From assembly GCA_030147325.1 (NCBI GenBank), contig JASLAA010000148.1:1-28865 (forward strand): a DNA stretch of 28,865 nucleotides. Direction: 5' to 3'. The stretch comes from Arthrobacter sp. (GTDB taxonomy: Bacteria > Actinomycetota > Actinomycetes > Actinomycetales > Micrococcaceae). Positions within the stretch are counted from its first letter, which is position 1. Each line of letters starts with the position of its first letter. The position numbers and the translations under genes were made by a program. Shown one piece after another: positions 1 through 8,932 of this stretch. The notes under the pieces are model-generated. The model did no database searches, had not been told where the DNA came from, and was given only the letters and a program-made list of their open reading frames with translations.

Positions 1-17
1 GGACAACCATTCACGGC

Positions 18-51
18 TGAAGGCCCCACACCACCAGGTGCGGGGCCTTCA
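18..51 (+). terminator. Hairpin terminator of a gene outside the window
   Basis: A 10-bp perfect stem (TGAAGGCCCC at 18-27 with GGGGCCTTCA at 42-51) is extended by an inner CACC/GGTG stem around an ACCA loop. It has no clear T tract, as is common in actinobacteria. It most likely ends a plus-strand gene lying before base 1. The remainder up to base 258 has no confident gene. Confidence 0.75.
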
Positions 52-237
52 CCCCTTTAACCACCCAAACACCCCCACACGAACCCGCGGAGCGGAGACC
101 ACGCCTCCGAGCCTGCCCCTCCGCCGGCCCCACATCCCCACACCCAGCCCCATACCCGACGGCGCCGGCCCAGGCAGCAACCCAGACACCAGGACCACGA
201 CCACCAGGACAACGACCGCGCCGGCCAGGACCTCCAC
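49..237 (-). CDS. Possible 62-residue single-pass membrane protein
   Basis: A minus-strand reading frame opens with GTG at 237 and encodes a strongly hydrophobic N-terminus rich in Val and Leu (residues about 3-21), then a Gly/Arg-rich tail. The stop codon lies inside the right arm of the hairpin at 18-51. There is no convincing ribosome binding site, and the reverse strand is C/A-rich low-complexity DNA that could give such a frame by chance. I do not recognise a family. It is listed because the hydrophobic segment looks like a small membrane protein and nothing else explains this 200-base stretch. Confidence 0.2.
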   Translation of the reverse strand: MEVLAGAVVVLVVVVLVSGLLPGPAPSGMGLGVGMWGRRRGRLGGVVSAPRVRVGVFGWLKG

Positions 238-246
238 GTCCCGCGG

Positions 247-252
247 TAGGGT
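247..252 (+). promoter_or_regulatory. Candidate -10 (TAGGGT) of a leaderless gene
   Basis: TAGGGT ends 6 nt before the ATG at 259, which places the expected transcription start at the start codon itself. No ribosome binding site precedes this ATG. The arrangement is almost identical to that before the gene at 19276. No good -35 is visible. Confidence 0.5.
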
Positions 253-258
253 CGGTGC

Positions 259-777
259 ATGAGTGGACTGTTCTCGCACACCCCTGCAGCTGGGGAAGTA
301 TCAACGGACCGGCCGGACCTTCGCGCGTCAGTGGAAGTACCCGCCACAGCCGATCATGCCTGGGCCGGTCTGATGGAGCACCTCCATCTGTGGTGGCCGG
401 CTGACGAACTGAGTAGATGGGGTAGCACGAGCTTCTTCGACCTCGAGGACAACGCCCTCGTCGAGACCTCCGCGCAGGATGACGAGAACGTCTGGGGCGA
501 GGTGGTCGACGGAGAGCCCGGCCGCTGGCTGGAACTGCGCTGGCGCCACACCGGATCGGACTCCTCCACCCTGGTGCGGATCGATGTGGCGGTGCTCAGG
601 CGCGCAGCTCCCGGCGAAGCCGGACCTGAGGGGCCCTCGGATCAGCATGATCGCGCCGTGCTGTCTCTCATCCACAGCGGCTGGGTAGGTGCGGATGGTC
701 AGGACATCTATGACTTCTATCAGGAGTTCTGGCCTGAAGCGCTCAACCGGTACCGCCGCTTCATGGGGGGATCATGA
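259..777 (+). CDS. SRPBCC-fold (AHSA1/START-like) protein
   Basis: A 172-residue soluble protein with the pattern of SRPBCC/AHSA1 proteins: an N-terminal strand (SVEVPATADHAWAGL) typical of the 'values at the boundary' start of these folds, a central WGEVVDGEPGRWLELRWRH stretch matching the beta-sheet, and a C-terminal helix (YDFYQEFWPEALNRYRRFM). Such proteins form a hydrophobic pocket for small ligands; the ligand here cannot be told. The stop overlaps the next gene's start (ATGA at 774-777), so the two are probably translated together. A -10-like TAGGGT 6 nt upstream and the lack of a ribosome binding site suggest a leaderless mRNA. The family call is from fold pattern, not from a catalytic motif. 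Confidence 0.75.
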   Translation: MSGLFSHTPAAGEVSTDRPDLRASVEVPATADHAWAGLMEHLHLWWPADELSRWGSTSFFDLEDNALVETSAQDDENVWGEVVDGEPGRWLELRWRHTGSDSSTLVRIDVAVLRRAAPGEAGPEGPSDQHDRAVLSLIHSGWVGADGQDIYDFYQEFWPEALNRYRRFMGGS

Positions 778-2144
778 GCCACGAGGACATGCTTCCGGAG
801 CTCGTGGCCATCCTGCCGGGCCGCGTGTCGACCGCTGCTGAAGATCTGGTCCTGTACTCGCGGGACAGGGGGCCGGTTGTCCAGCCGATGCTCCCCGTCG
901 CTGTGGTGCATCCCCAGACGGTCGACGAGGTGCAATCCCTGGTGATCTGGGCGTCGAAGCACAGGGTGCCCGTCGTGAGCCGGGGGGCAGGGTCCGGGGT
1001 GTCGGGCGGCGCCCACGCCACGGAGGGCTGCGTCATCCTGTCGCTGACCGGCATGAACAGGATCCTGGAGATCAATCCTGAGGACGAGACCGCCGTCGTC
1101 GAGCCCGGCGTCATCAACGCCGACCTCGACGCCGCGGTCGCAGAGCACGGCCTCATGTATGCGCCCGATCCCGCCAGCTACCGTTGGTCGACGATCGGCG
1201 GGAATGTGGCGACCAATGCCGGAGGCCTTCGTTGTGCGAAGTACGGGGTGACGAGGGACTCCGTCCTCGCCCTCGACGTCGTGCTGGCCGACGGGACGCT
1301 GATCTCGACCGGGCATCGTACGTTCAAGGGGGTGGCCGGCTACGACCTCACCGCCTTGATGACGGGATCTGAAGGAACGCTCGGCGTCATCGTCGGTATC
1401 ACCGTCCGTCTGCGCTACCTGCCGAAGGTGGAGCGCACCCTCGCCGCGTTCTTCGACGATTTCGCTCTGGCGGCGGCGGGCGTTCTGGCGATCGGACGCG
1501 CGCGTATCCAACCCGCCATCCTCGAGCTCCTCGACGGCCGCACCCTGGAGGCGCTGGACGGCGTCCACGGATCGGATCTCAGGCGGCGCGGCGGTAGCCT
1601 GCTTCTGGCCAGGACCGATGGGTACGGCGCAGTCGACGAGGCCGCAGCGATCAGGGATGTCCTGGTGGGCCTTGGCGCGACGGTGAGTGACGAGGGATCG
1701 GAGGAGGCCGAACGCCTGGTCGACCTGCGACGACACAGCCGAGGTGACGACGTCGACGATCTCTACCGGGTTGGCGAGGACGTTGCTGTCCCCAAATCCC
1801 AACTGGTGCACTATGTCGCTGCACTGGAGGCGATGGCGAGCCGTCACCGGGTGAACCTGAAGGTGGTTGCACACGCGGGCGACGGCAACCTGCATCCCAC
1901 ATTCTGGGTGGAGCGCGGCGCAGGGGGGCAGGCGCAGGAGCGACTCCAGCACGCTCTGGACGAGTCGGTGCGACAAGCCCTGGATCTCGGAGGGACCATC
2001 ACCGGTGAGCACGGGGTAGGGCAGTACAAGCGGCGCTGGCTCTCCTGGGAGCAGTCAGCGGAAGTCCTCGACCTGCAGTCCCGCATCAAGGACATCTTCG
2101 ACCCACTGGGGATACTGAACCCGGGCAAGGCGATCGTCTCCTGA
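774..2144 (+). CDS. FAD-linked 2-hydroxyacid oxidase, GlcD/D-lactate dehydrogenase family
   Basis: A 456-residue flavoprotein of usual GlcD length. The N-terminal PCMH-type FAD domain (about residues 35-215) shows VSRGAGSGVSGG, the GGNVATNAGG loop and the TGSEGTLGVI segment that wraps the flavin. The C-terminal FAD-oxidase domain shows VVAHAGDGNLHP and GTITGEHGVGQYK near the end, both diagnostic of glycolate oxidase subunit D and D-lactate dehydrogenases. It likely oxidises a 2-hydroxyacid such as glycolate or D-lactate; no GlcE/GlcF partners are present, which favours a single-chain D-lactate dehydrogenase-like enzyme. It overlaps the SRPBCC gene by 4 nt, so the pair forms an operon. The exact substrate cannot be read from sequence. 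Confidence 0.9.
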   Translation: MSHEDMLPELVAILPGRVSTAAEDLVLYSRDRGPVVQPMLPVAVVHPQTVDEVQSLVIWASKHRVPVVSRGAGSGVSGGAHATEGCVILSLTGMNRILEINPEDETAVVEPGVINADLDAAVAEHGLMYAPDPASYRWSTIGGNVATNAGGLRCAKYGVTRDSVLALDVVLADGTLISTGHRTFKGVAGYDLTALMTGSEGTLGVIVGITVRLRYLPKVERTLAAFFDDFALAAAGVLAIGRARIQPAILELLDGRTLEALDGVHGSDLRRRGGSLLLARTDGYGAVDEAAAIRDVLVGLGATVSDEGSEEAERLVDLRRHSRGDDVDDLYRVGEDVAVPKSQLVHYVAALEAMASRHRVNLKVVAHAGDGNLHPTFWVERGAGGQAQERLQHALDESVRQALDLGGTITGEHGVGQYKRRWLSWEQSAEVLDLQSRIKDIFDPLGILNPGKAIVS

Positions 2145-2148
2145 ATGT

Positions 2149-2171
2149 GCCCTTTCGCTCCCGGGAAGGGC
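2149..2171 (+). terminator. Weak hairpin after the FAD oxidase
   Basis: GCCCTT (2149-2154) pairs with AAGGGC (2166-2171) just after the stop codon of the oxidase. The stem is only 6 bp with a loose interior and no T tract, so it is a tentative terminator. Confidence 0.35.
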
Positions 2172-2182
2172 CGTGGCTGAAT

Positions 2183-2217
2183 GATAATCTTCAGGAAATT
2201 GCCGGTGCTCACCGGCA
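2183..2217 (+). promoter_or_regulatory. Candidate -10 (GATAAT) and leader palindrome of the DUF4190-like gene
   Basis: GATAAT at 2183-2188 matches five of six -10 bases, but no -35 is clear. Just downstream, TGCCGGTG (2200-2207) and CACCGGCA (2210-2217) form a perfect 8-bp inverted repeat around CT. It lies at or just after the expected transcription start, so it could be an operator or a 5' hairpin. It sits 26 nt before the ATG at 2244. Confidence 0.45.
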
Positions 2218-2243
2218 CTTCCACGACTTCCCCTGGGGGCAGC

Positions 2244-2783
2244 ATGTCTGACAACAATCCGGGATCGCAGGGCGACTCGCCCTACGGCCAGCAGAACCAG
2301 CCCCAGTACGGGCAGAACCCACCCCAGTACGGGCAGAACCCACCGACATACGGGCAGAACCCGCCCCAGTACGGGCAGAGCCAGGCGCCCTACGGCCAGC
2401 AGGGCACATCACCGTACGGCCAGCAGGGTCAGTACGGCTCCGGCGCCGGAAACTATCCGGGACAGCAGGGCTATCCAGGTCAGCCTGCCGAGAACCCGGG
2501 CCGGACGCTCGGGATCATCGGGTTCATCCTCGCGATACTGATCGCTCCGGTGGGACTGGTCATCAGCATCATCGCCCTCGTCAAGTCACGGAGGGCGGGG
2601 ATGAGCAACGGTCTCGCTCTCGCCGGCATCATCATCGGTGTGCTGTTCTCGATCATCGGTGCGATCCTTCTGATCGGCCTCATCGCTTTGATCCCGACGA
2701 TCACCGAACTCGCTGAGCTGTGCCAGGGGCAGCCCAGTGGTACCCCCGTCGAGTTCCAGGGGACAACCACGCAGTGCCCCTAG
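2244..2783 (+). CDS. DUF4190-type membrane protein with N-terminal YGQ repeats
   Basis: A 179-residue protein in two parts. Residues 13-80 are a low-complexity, cytosolic-looking Tyr/Gly/Gln/Pro region with repeated PPxYGQN units. Residues 88-114 and 123-150 are two membrane helices joined by a short basic turn with the pattern KSRRAGMSNGLALAGIIIG, typical of DUF4190 proteins, followed by a short tail with two Cys (160 and 178). Function of this family is unknown; YGQ-type tails in actinobacteria are often intrinsically disordered. The ATG at 2244 is chosen because it follows a G-rich ribosome binding site (TGGGGGCAGC) and gives the usual MSDN start; an in-frame ATG at 2181 would add an unlikely extension. 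A strong terminator follows. Confidence 0.85.
   Translation: MSDNNPGSQGDSPYGQQNQPQYGQNPPQYGQNPPTYGQNPPQYGQSQAPYGQQGTSPYGQQGQYGSGAGNYPGQQGYPGQPAENPGRTLGIIGFILAILIAPVGLVISIIALVKSRRAGMSNGLALAGIIIGVLFSIIGAILLIGLIALIPTITELAELCQGQPSGTPVEFQGTTTQCP
2304..2387 (+). repeat. Four tandem 21-bp units inside the DUF4190-like gene
   Basis: Units begin at 2304, 2325, 2346 and 2367. The first two differ at one base, the third has a few changes and the fourth diverges at its end. Each encodes a seven-residue QYGQNPP-like unit. The DNA identity suggests recent copy-number change by slippage. Confidence 0.85.
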
Positions 2784-2795
2784 TACTCAGGTGAG

Positions 2796-2832
2796 AAAGG
2801 ACCGGCAACCCTCGCGGCTGCCGGTCCTTTTT
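2796..2832. terminator. Strong bidirectional terminator
   Basis: AAAGGACCGGCA (2796-2807) pairs perfectly with TGCCGGTCCTTT (2819-2830) and is followed by TT on the plus strand; A/T ends on both sides suit both directions. It lies between the convergent genes ending at 2783 and 2845. Confidence 0.9.
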
Positions 2833-2844
2833 ACGTCGTCGGCA

Positions 2845-4206
2845 CTAGTTGTCCGGGTACTCCGAGTCCTCGTCGATACCGATGGTCCGTGAATCGGCCG
2901 TCAGCATGATCTCGGCCTCGTCGCGGCGATGTCTGAGTTCGTCGTCGAGATAGGACTGGACGGCCTCGGCCATCGGGACGTTCCGGTCCTCCCGCTCGGA
3001 CATGTACCAGCGGTGCTCCAGCACCTCGTGGACCACTTCGGCGGGCTCGAGCTTCCCGCCCAGCTCGCGTGGTACAGCTCGCACGATGGGCTCGAACACC
3101 TCGTTCACCCACAGGTGGGCGCTGAACTCCTCGTCCAGCGTCGGGTTGTTGTCGGCCCGGTAGGCGTCCATGTCGTTCAGGAGGCGCCGCGCCTGGTTCT
3201 CCTGGGCGTCGAGACCCGTGAGCCGGAGAAGGCGGCGGCTGTGGTGTCCGGCGTCGACGACCTTGGGCTGCAGCTGGATCTGCGTGCCGTTCGCAGCCGT
3301 CTTGATGGCGTACTCCTCGACGTCGAAGCCGAGCTCGTTCAGCCTGCGGATACGTGCTCCCACGCGCCAGCGTTCTCCGAGTTCGAAGGACTCCTTCTCC
3401 GTCAACTCGCTCCACAGCCGGCGGTAGCTGTCCATGATGAGTTCGCTCGTGGCCAGAGGGTCGACCTTCTCCTCGATGAGTCCTCCCTCGGCCAGGTCCA
3501 TCAGCTCGCCGGCGATGTTCACGCGAGCGATCTCGAGGTCGTACTCCCGCTGGCCCGTCGACAACTCGGGGTAGAGCTCCCCGGTCTCGGCGTCGACGAG
3601 GTACGCCGCGAAGGACCCGGCATCACGACGGAACAGTGTGTTGGAGAGCGAGACGTCGCCCCAGTAGAAACCGATCAGGTGCAGCCGCACCAGGAGCAGG
3701 GCCTGAGCATCGATGAGTCGCGTCAGGGTGTCGCGGCGCAGTGTCTGTGAGAACAGTGCCCGGTAGGGAAGGGAGAACTTGAGGTGGCGGGTCACGAGGA
3801 CCGGGTCGAGGGGATCCCCCTCCGGGGTGGTGCGGCCCGAGATGACGGCCACGGGCTCGACGCACGGCACGTCGAGCCGCTGAAGCTTGCGGAGCATGTG
3901 GTACTCGTGCCGGGCGATGTGCTCGCTCGTCTCCTTGACGGCGATGACGGAGCCGCCGAGATGTGCGAAGCGGACGATGTGCCGTGAGATGCCGCGCGGG
4001 AGGGCGGCGAGTGCGCCGGCAGGCCATTGCTCGAGGGCGATGTGCCAGGGCAGGTCCAGGAGCTCCGGATCTGTTGCCGCTGCCGTGATGTTCAGCGAGC
4101 CCAGGTTGGGGACCTCTGATGACGCAGGACGCTGCCGGGGGAGCTTCCCCGCCTGGTCGTAGTCGGTCGGCTCGTCATGCCACTGGGCGTTCGAGGTCTC
4201 GGTCAA
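2845..4206 (-). CDS. DUF4032 protein with WaaP/Kdo-kinase-like domain
   Basis: A 453-residue protein matching the actinobacterial DUF4032 family with an N-terminal lipopolysaccharide-kinase-like (WaaP) domain. Kinase-type elements are visible: VIAVKE with Lys91, a following helix with Glu101, the catalytic-loop-like WGDVSLSN (Asp184, Asn189) and a metal-binding-like LVDAE (Asp205). The C-terminal half (about 300-440) carries the DUF4032 part with GGKLEPAEVVHEVLEHRWYMSE. No signal peptide or membrane span, so it is probably cytosolic. The substrate is unknown. The start is TTG at 4206 after a GAAGG ribosome binding site 7 nt upstream. It is separated from ugpC by a hairpin and may have its own promoter. 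Confidence 0.88.
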   Translation of the reverse strand: MTETSNAQWHDEPTDYDQAGKLPRQRPASSEVPNLGSLNITAAATDPELLDLPWHIALEQWPAGALAALPRGISRHIVRFAHLGGSVIAVKETSEHIARHEYHMLRKLQRLDVPCVEPVAVISGRTTPEGDPLDPVLVTRHLKFSLPYRALFSQTLRRDTLTRLIDAQALLLVRLHLIGFYWGDVSLSNTLFRRDAGSFAAYLVDAETGELYPELSTGQREYDLEIARVNIAGELMDLAEGGLIEEKVDPLATSELIMDSYRRLWSELTEKESFELGERWRVGARIRRLNELGFDVEEYAIKTAANGTQIQLQPKVVDAGHHSRRLLRLTGLDAQENQARRLLNDMDAYRADNNPTLDEEFSAHLWVNEVFEPIVRAVPRELGGKLEPAEVVHEVLEHRWYMSEREDRNVPMAEAVQSYLDDELRHRRDEAEIMLTADSRTIGIDEDSEYPDN

Positions 4207-4280
4207 GGTGCTGCCTTCGTGTCAGGGCGGGAAATGGGCCTGCATCAAGCCTAGTGGCGCCTGAACGAAACGGCGGCGCC

Positions 4281-4307
4281 CGCCGGACATCCAGTGGATG
4301 TCCGGCG
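4281..4307 (-). terminator. Hairpin terminator after the MsiK/UgpC-type ATPase
   Basis: CGCCGGACATCC (4281-4292) and GGATGTCCGGCG (4296-4307) form a perfect 12-bp stem with a 3-nt loop. In the minus direction it is followed within about 10 nt by TTTCGTTC. It lies 40 nt after the stop codon at 4347. Confidence 0.85.
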
Positions 4308-4346
4308 AGCCACCGCCGTCGTCATTGGTCGTAGCCGCCCCAGGAC

Positions 4347-5435
<1,089 letters not shown>

Positions 5436-5453
5436 GGTGTTGGTTCCTTTTCA

Positions 5454-5498
5454 CGGGCAGGTACGTGCCCGACGATCCGTAGTGAATGGAAGATTATT
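5454..5498 (-). promoter_or_regulatory. Leader palindrome and possible -10 of ugpC
   Basis: CGGGCA (5454-5459) and TGCCCG (5466-5471) flank a GTAC core, giving a palindrome of 18 bp with one mismatched pair. Upstream on the minus strand, AATAAT (5498-5493) is a fair -10; a -35 is not clear. The palindrome would lie in the early leader, suiting an operator for a sugar-responsive repressor, but no regulator is encoded nearby. Confidence 0.4.
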
Positions 5499-5540
5499 CA
5501 GTTGTGATGCGTGGCCGGCCAGCAGTACCGGTGACGTTGG

Positions 5541-6347
5541 TCACGCCCCCGTAGTATGACACGAACCCTGACGCGGCGCACCTGCCCCGCGGAGGGACGC
5601 GAGCTCCTGCAGGACTTCCGTGAAGTCCTCGGGCGTCGCGACGGTGAAGGACGCAGCGGTGTCTCCCGGGCCGATCCGGACGCCGACGTCGTCGGGGCCG
5701 AGAGTGCGTAGCGCGTTCTCGTCCGTGATGTCGTCCCCTGCGAAGAGGACTGCGGTTGCCCCGGTGGCCTCCCGGAGCAGGGCCAGCCCCTGCCCCTTGT
5801 GCGCGTGCACCACGGAGATCTCCAGATTGCGCTTACCCTCGCTGATGCTCAGCTCCTGGATCGGAGTCAGTTCTGCCTTCGCCGCGGCGACGGCGTCCGC
5901 CGCGACGCGGTCGGTGGCGGTACGGGTGTGAAGGACGACGCCGGCGGGCTTGTACTCGACGCGCGTGCCGGTGTGGGCAGCTGCAGTGCCCTCGACGATG
6001 CTGACCGCGCGCGCAAGCCGATCGGCCTGCGGCCCGGTGAGCTCGAGGGGTGCGGCGTCGGGGCCCAGCCAGGTCTCGGCGCCATGGCTGCCGATCAGCA
6101 GCGTCTCCGGCGCGGGATCCGCAACCGCACGGAGGCTGCCCAGCGCGCGTCCGGAGACGAATGCCGTCGTGGTTTCCGGAAGTCCGGTCAGGGCATGCAC
6201 GGCGGCAGCGGATGCCGGCAGCGCCCGGGCGTCTTCCGCCCGCCCCACCAGCGGAGCGAGCGTGCCGTCGAAATCGAGCGCCACCAGGAGGCGAGGCGTC
6301 CGGGCGAGTGTCTCGAGCGCAGCTCGCAGCTCCCGCTCAAGCGGCAT
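5541..6347 (-). CDS. otsB: Trehalose-6-phosphate phosphatase
   Basis: A 268-residue HAD-superfamily phosphatase. Motif I is LDFDGTLAPL (nucleophile Asp25, acid/base Asp27); the C-terminal LFAGDDITDENALR carries motif IV acids; the central ISEGKRNLEI stretch matches the trehalose-phosphatase signature region. It removes phosphate from trehalose-6-phosphate to give trehalose, a compatible solute. It overlaps the 3' end of otsA by 11 nt, which implies translational coupling. Length is typical. No unusual residue was seen. Confidence 0.95.
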   Translation of the reverse strand: MPLERELRAALETLARTPRLLVALDFDGTLAPLVGRAEDARALPASAAAVHALTGLPETTTAFVSGRALGSLRAVADPAPETLLIGSHGAETWLGPDAAPLELTGPQADRLARAVSIVEGTAAAHTGTRVEYKPAGVVLHTRTATDRVAADAVAAAKAELTPIQELSISEGKRNLEISVVHAHKGQGLALLREATGATAVLFAGDDITDENALRTLGPDDVGVRIGPGDTAASFTVATPEDFTEVLQELASLRGAGAPRQGSCHTTGA

Positions 6348-7884
6348 GATCGGACGTCCCGGACTGCAGGGCGCTCAAGAAGGCCTGCGACCACCGCTCG
6401 ACGTCGTTGTGCACCACCTGCCGCCGCATCAGCCTCATGCGGCGCATGGCCTCCGCCTTCGGCATCGAGATGGCCGAGACGATGGCACTCTTCAGGCCGT
6501 CGATGTCATGCGGGTTGACGAGGATCGCCTGACGGAGGGTGTCGGCCGCGCCGGCGAATTCGCTCAGGACCAGCATGCCGGTGTTGCCCGTGCGGGCCGC
6601 CACGTACTCCTTGGCTACCAGGTTCATGCCGTCCCGCAGGGCCGTGACGAGCATGACGTCGGCTGCCAGGTACAGTGCGACCATCTCCTCCACCGGATAG
6701 CTGTGGTGGAGGTAGCGGATGGCTGTGTTCTTCATGGTGTCGTGGGTTCCGTTGATGCGGCCCACGGCGCCTTCGATGTCCTCCCGGAGGAGGCGGTACT
6801 GCTCCACGCGCTCGCGGCTCGGGCTCGCCACCTGGATGAGTGCGGCGTCCTCGACCGTGATGGCGCCGTCCTCGAGCAGTTCTCCGTAGGCCTTCAGGCG
6901 GTGCCCGATGCCCTTGGTGTAGTCGAGGCGGTCGACGCCGAGGAGGATGTGCTGGGGGTCGCCGAGCTCACGCCGGATCTCCTTCGACCGCTCGATCACG
7001 TCGGGGTCCTGGGCGAGGGCCATGATCGACGCGGTGTCGATGGAGATGGGGAACGCTTCCGCCCGCGACACGTACGCCGGGCCGCCGTCCTCTCCTGCCG
7101 GAACCTGGACCTGCTGCGCCTTGATGGTGTAGCCCTTGAACCGGCGCACGCACCGCAGGAAGTTGCTGGCATCGCTCGGGCGCTGGAAACCGATCAGGTC
7201 GGCGCCGAGCAGACCGTCGATGACCTGCCGGCGCCAGGGGAGCTGCGCGTAGATCTCCAGCGGCGGGAAGGGGATGTGGTTGAAGAAGCCGATCTTCAGG
7301 TCGGGGCGAGCCTTCCGCAGCATCCTCGGGACGAGCTGCAACTGATAGTCCTGGACCCACACTGTCGCGCCCTCTGCCGCGACCGACGCCGCGGCTGCGG
7401 CGAATCGCTCGTTGACCCTCCGGTAGGAGTCCCACCAGGTGCGGTGGAACTCCGGGGAGGCGATGACGTCGTGGTACAGCGGCCAGAGCGTCGCGTTGGA
7501 AAAGCCCTCGTAGTACAGCTCCACCTCCTCTTCGCTGAGCGGCACGGGTACCAGGCGCATGTTCGCCTCGTCGAAGGGCTCGAGCGTCTCATCCGGAGCC
7601 CCGTGCCAGCCGACCCAGGCGCCGTCGGCCTTCGCCATCACGGGAGCGAGCGCTGTCACGAGCCCGCCGGGCGAGCGCCGCCACGAACTGGCCCCGTGTT
7701 CGTCGACGACCCGGTCCACCGCCAGCCGGTTGGAGACGACGATGAAGTCGAAGTCCCCGAACTGTCCTTCCGTGGGGAACGACGGGGCGACACCTGGCGT
7801 GGTGGAAGGTTGTGCTGCGCTCAAAACGGGGCTCCATCGCAATAGTTTGGTCTCGTCGACGACTCTATCGGGTCGCGCCGTCAT
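6337..7884 (-). CDS. otsA: Trehalose-6-phosphate synthase
   Basis: A GT20 glycosyltransferase joining UDP-glucose and glucose-6-phosphate to trehalose-6-phosphate. The N-terminus has IVVSNRLAVDR, the glucose-6-phosphate site WVQDYQLQLVPRMLR, the active-site VDRLDYTKGIGHRLKAY and the nucleotide-sugar-binding DGMNLVAKEYVAART. With ATG at 7884 the product is 515 residues; the first 37 or so precede the conserved domain and this ATG lacks a clear ribosome binding site. A TTG at 7842 would give about 501 residues and is a real alternative. The frame stays open further upstream, but that would run antisense to the DsbA-like gene. With otsB it forms the OtsAB pathway for osmotic and desiccation stress. 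Confidence 0.93.
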   Translation of the reverse strand: MTARPDRVVDETKLLRWSPVLSAAQPSTTPGVAPSFPTEGQFGDFDFIVVSNRLAVDRVVDEHGASSWRRSPGGLVTALAPVMAKADGAWVGWHGAPDETLEPFDEANMRLVPVPLSEEEVELYYEGFSNATLWPLYHDVIASPEFHRTWWDSYRRVNERFAAAAASVAAEGATVWVQDYQLQLVPRMLRKARPDLKIGFFNHIPFPPLEIYAQLPWRRQVIDGLLGADLIGFQRPSDASNFLRCVRRFKGYTIKAQQVQVPAGEDGGPAYVSRAEAFPISIDTASIMALAQDPDVIERSKEIRRELGDPQHILLGVDRLDYTKGIGHRLKAYGELLEDGAITVEDAALIQVASPSRERVEQYRLLREDIEGAVGRINGTHDTMKNTAIRYLHHSYPVEEMVALYLAADVMLVTALRDGMNLVAKEYVAARTGNTGMLVLSEFAGAADTLRQAILVNPHDIDGLKSAIVSAISMPKAEAMRRMRLMRRQVVHNDVERWSQAFLSALQSGTSDHAA

Positions 7885-7931
7885 GCGGCCCGGCAATCCA
7901 TCGCCCTCAGGGAGCGCTGAGGATCGCTCGT

Positions 7932-7937
7932 TAGGCT
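7932..7937 (+). promoter_or_regulatory. Candidate -10 (TAGGCT) for the DsbA-like gene
   Basis: TAGGCT lies in the 84-bp divergent gap between otsA and the gene at 7969, about 31 nt before its ATG. No convincing -35 was found. Confidence 0.35.
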
Positions 7938-7968
7938 GGAGGCCCCACCCGGGCGACGAAGAGGACTG

Positions 7969-8829
7969 ATGACGCCAGCACCCGCACGCAAGCCGAGCAA
8001 GGCCGAACGCACCGCAGCAGCTCGCGAACGCCAGCGGCTGGCGCGTGAGGAACAGCAACGCAAGGCGCGGCGCAACGGGCTCCTCGCGAAGTGGGGCGTG
8101 GTGGCGGCCGTGCTCGTGGTCGTCATCGTGATCGCCGTCATCGTGATCGACGGTGCACGCAGCCGGGTACCCGATGCCGGACCGGCGCCGCAGGGGGCCA
8201 ACGCCGAGGGCGGCATCACTCTCGTCTCGGGGACCGAACTGGCACCGGCACGGGTGCAGGACATCGACTCCTCGACCCTTCCCTCCGACCCGGCGCCGGA
8301 AGGATCGGTCCCCGCCGGTATATCGGCCGCCGAGGACGGTCCGCTCCAGGTCGTCGCCTATGTGGACATCAACTGCGTGCACTGCGCGGACTTCGAGGCC
8401 CGGCATTCGGAGCAGATCCGCTCCTGGCTCGACGGCGGCGACATCACGTTCGAGTACCGCACGGTCGCCTATCTCGACAGGAACAGCAGCACAGACTACT
8501 CGTCGCGGGGGGCCAACGCCGCGGCATGCGTCGCCGATGCCGCGCCGGAGGCCTACTTCGACTTCACCCGGCGGGTCTTCGCACACTATGAGCAGGGTGA
8601 ACTCGACGACGGCGGGCTAGCCGCGCTCGCCGCGGAGGCCGGAGCCGGGGACGTCTCGTCCTGCATCGACGGGGGCACCTTCCGCCCCTGGGTGGATTAC
8701 GCCACAGCAGCCGCGCAGGCAGCAGCGGTCGGCGGGACACCCACCGTCTACGTCGATGGTGAGGAGGTCCCCAACGCTGTCACCGACTTCGAGACCGTCG
8801 TGCAGGGCCACGTGGGCGCTCGCCGCTGA
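7969..8829 (+). CDS. Membrane-anchored DsbA-family thiol oxidoreductase
   Basis: A 286-residue protein. Residues 1-40 are a very basic cytosolic stretch with coiled-coil character, 42-60 are one membrane helix, and 120-286 form an extracytoplasmic thioredoxin-fold domain of the DsbA_4 type. The redox motif is Cys136-Val-His-Cys139 in YVDINCVHCADF, and the cis-proline loop is GGTPTVYVDG (Pro258). Two more cysteines (187 and 232) could form a structural disulfide. It should form or shuffle disulfides in secreted proteins. The ATG follows GAGGAC. A tRNA gene follows on the same strand. The electron-transfer partner (such as VKOR or DsbB) is not in the window. Confidence 0.9.
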   Translation: MTPAPARKPSKAERTAAARERQRLAREEQQRKARRNGLLAKWGVVAAVLVVVIVIAVIVIDGARSRVPDAGPAPQGANAEGGITLVSGTELAPARVQDIDSSTLPSDPAPEGSVPAGISAAEDGPLQVVAYVDINCVHCADFEARHSEQIRSWLDGGDITFEYRTVAYLDRNSSTDYSSRGANAAACVADAAPEAYFDFTRRVFAHYEQGELDDGGLAALAAEAGAGDVSSCIDGGTFRPWVDYATAAAQAAAVGGTPTVYVDGEEVPNAVTDFETVVQGHVGARR

Positions 8830-8932
8830 TTTCCGGCCGTGCTGCTGCTGGGCTACCCTTATTGAGCGCTGACGTCGCCCCACCGACCTTCGGTCGGAGG
8901 CGGACGGTGGCGCCAGCCGGTTCGGCCGGCAC

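Noticed and set aside
5950..7845. A 631-residue plus-strand frame
   Set aside because: Antisense to otsB and otsA, which carry full catalytic motifs; composition is that of a shadow frame.
6337..8586. A 749-residue minus-strand frame giving OtsA a long N-terminal extension
   Set aside because: The extension is antisense to the DsbA-like gene and has an Arg/Gly-rich shadow composition; OtsA proteins begin near the IVVSNRL segment.
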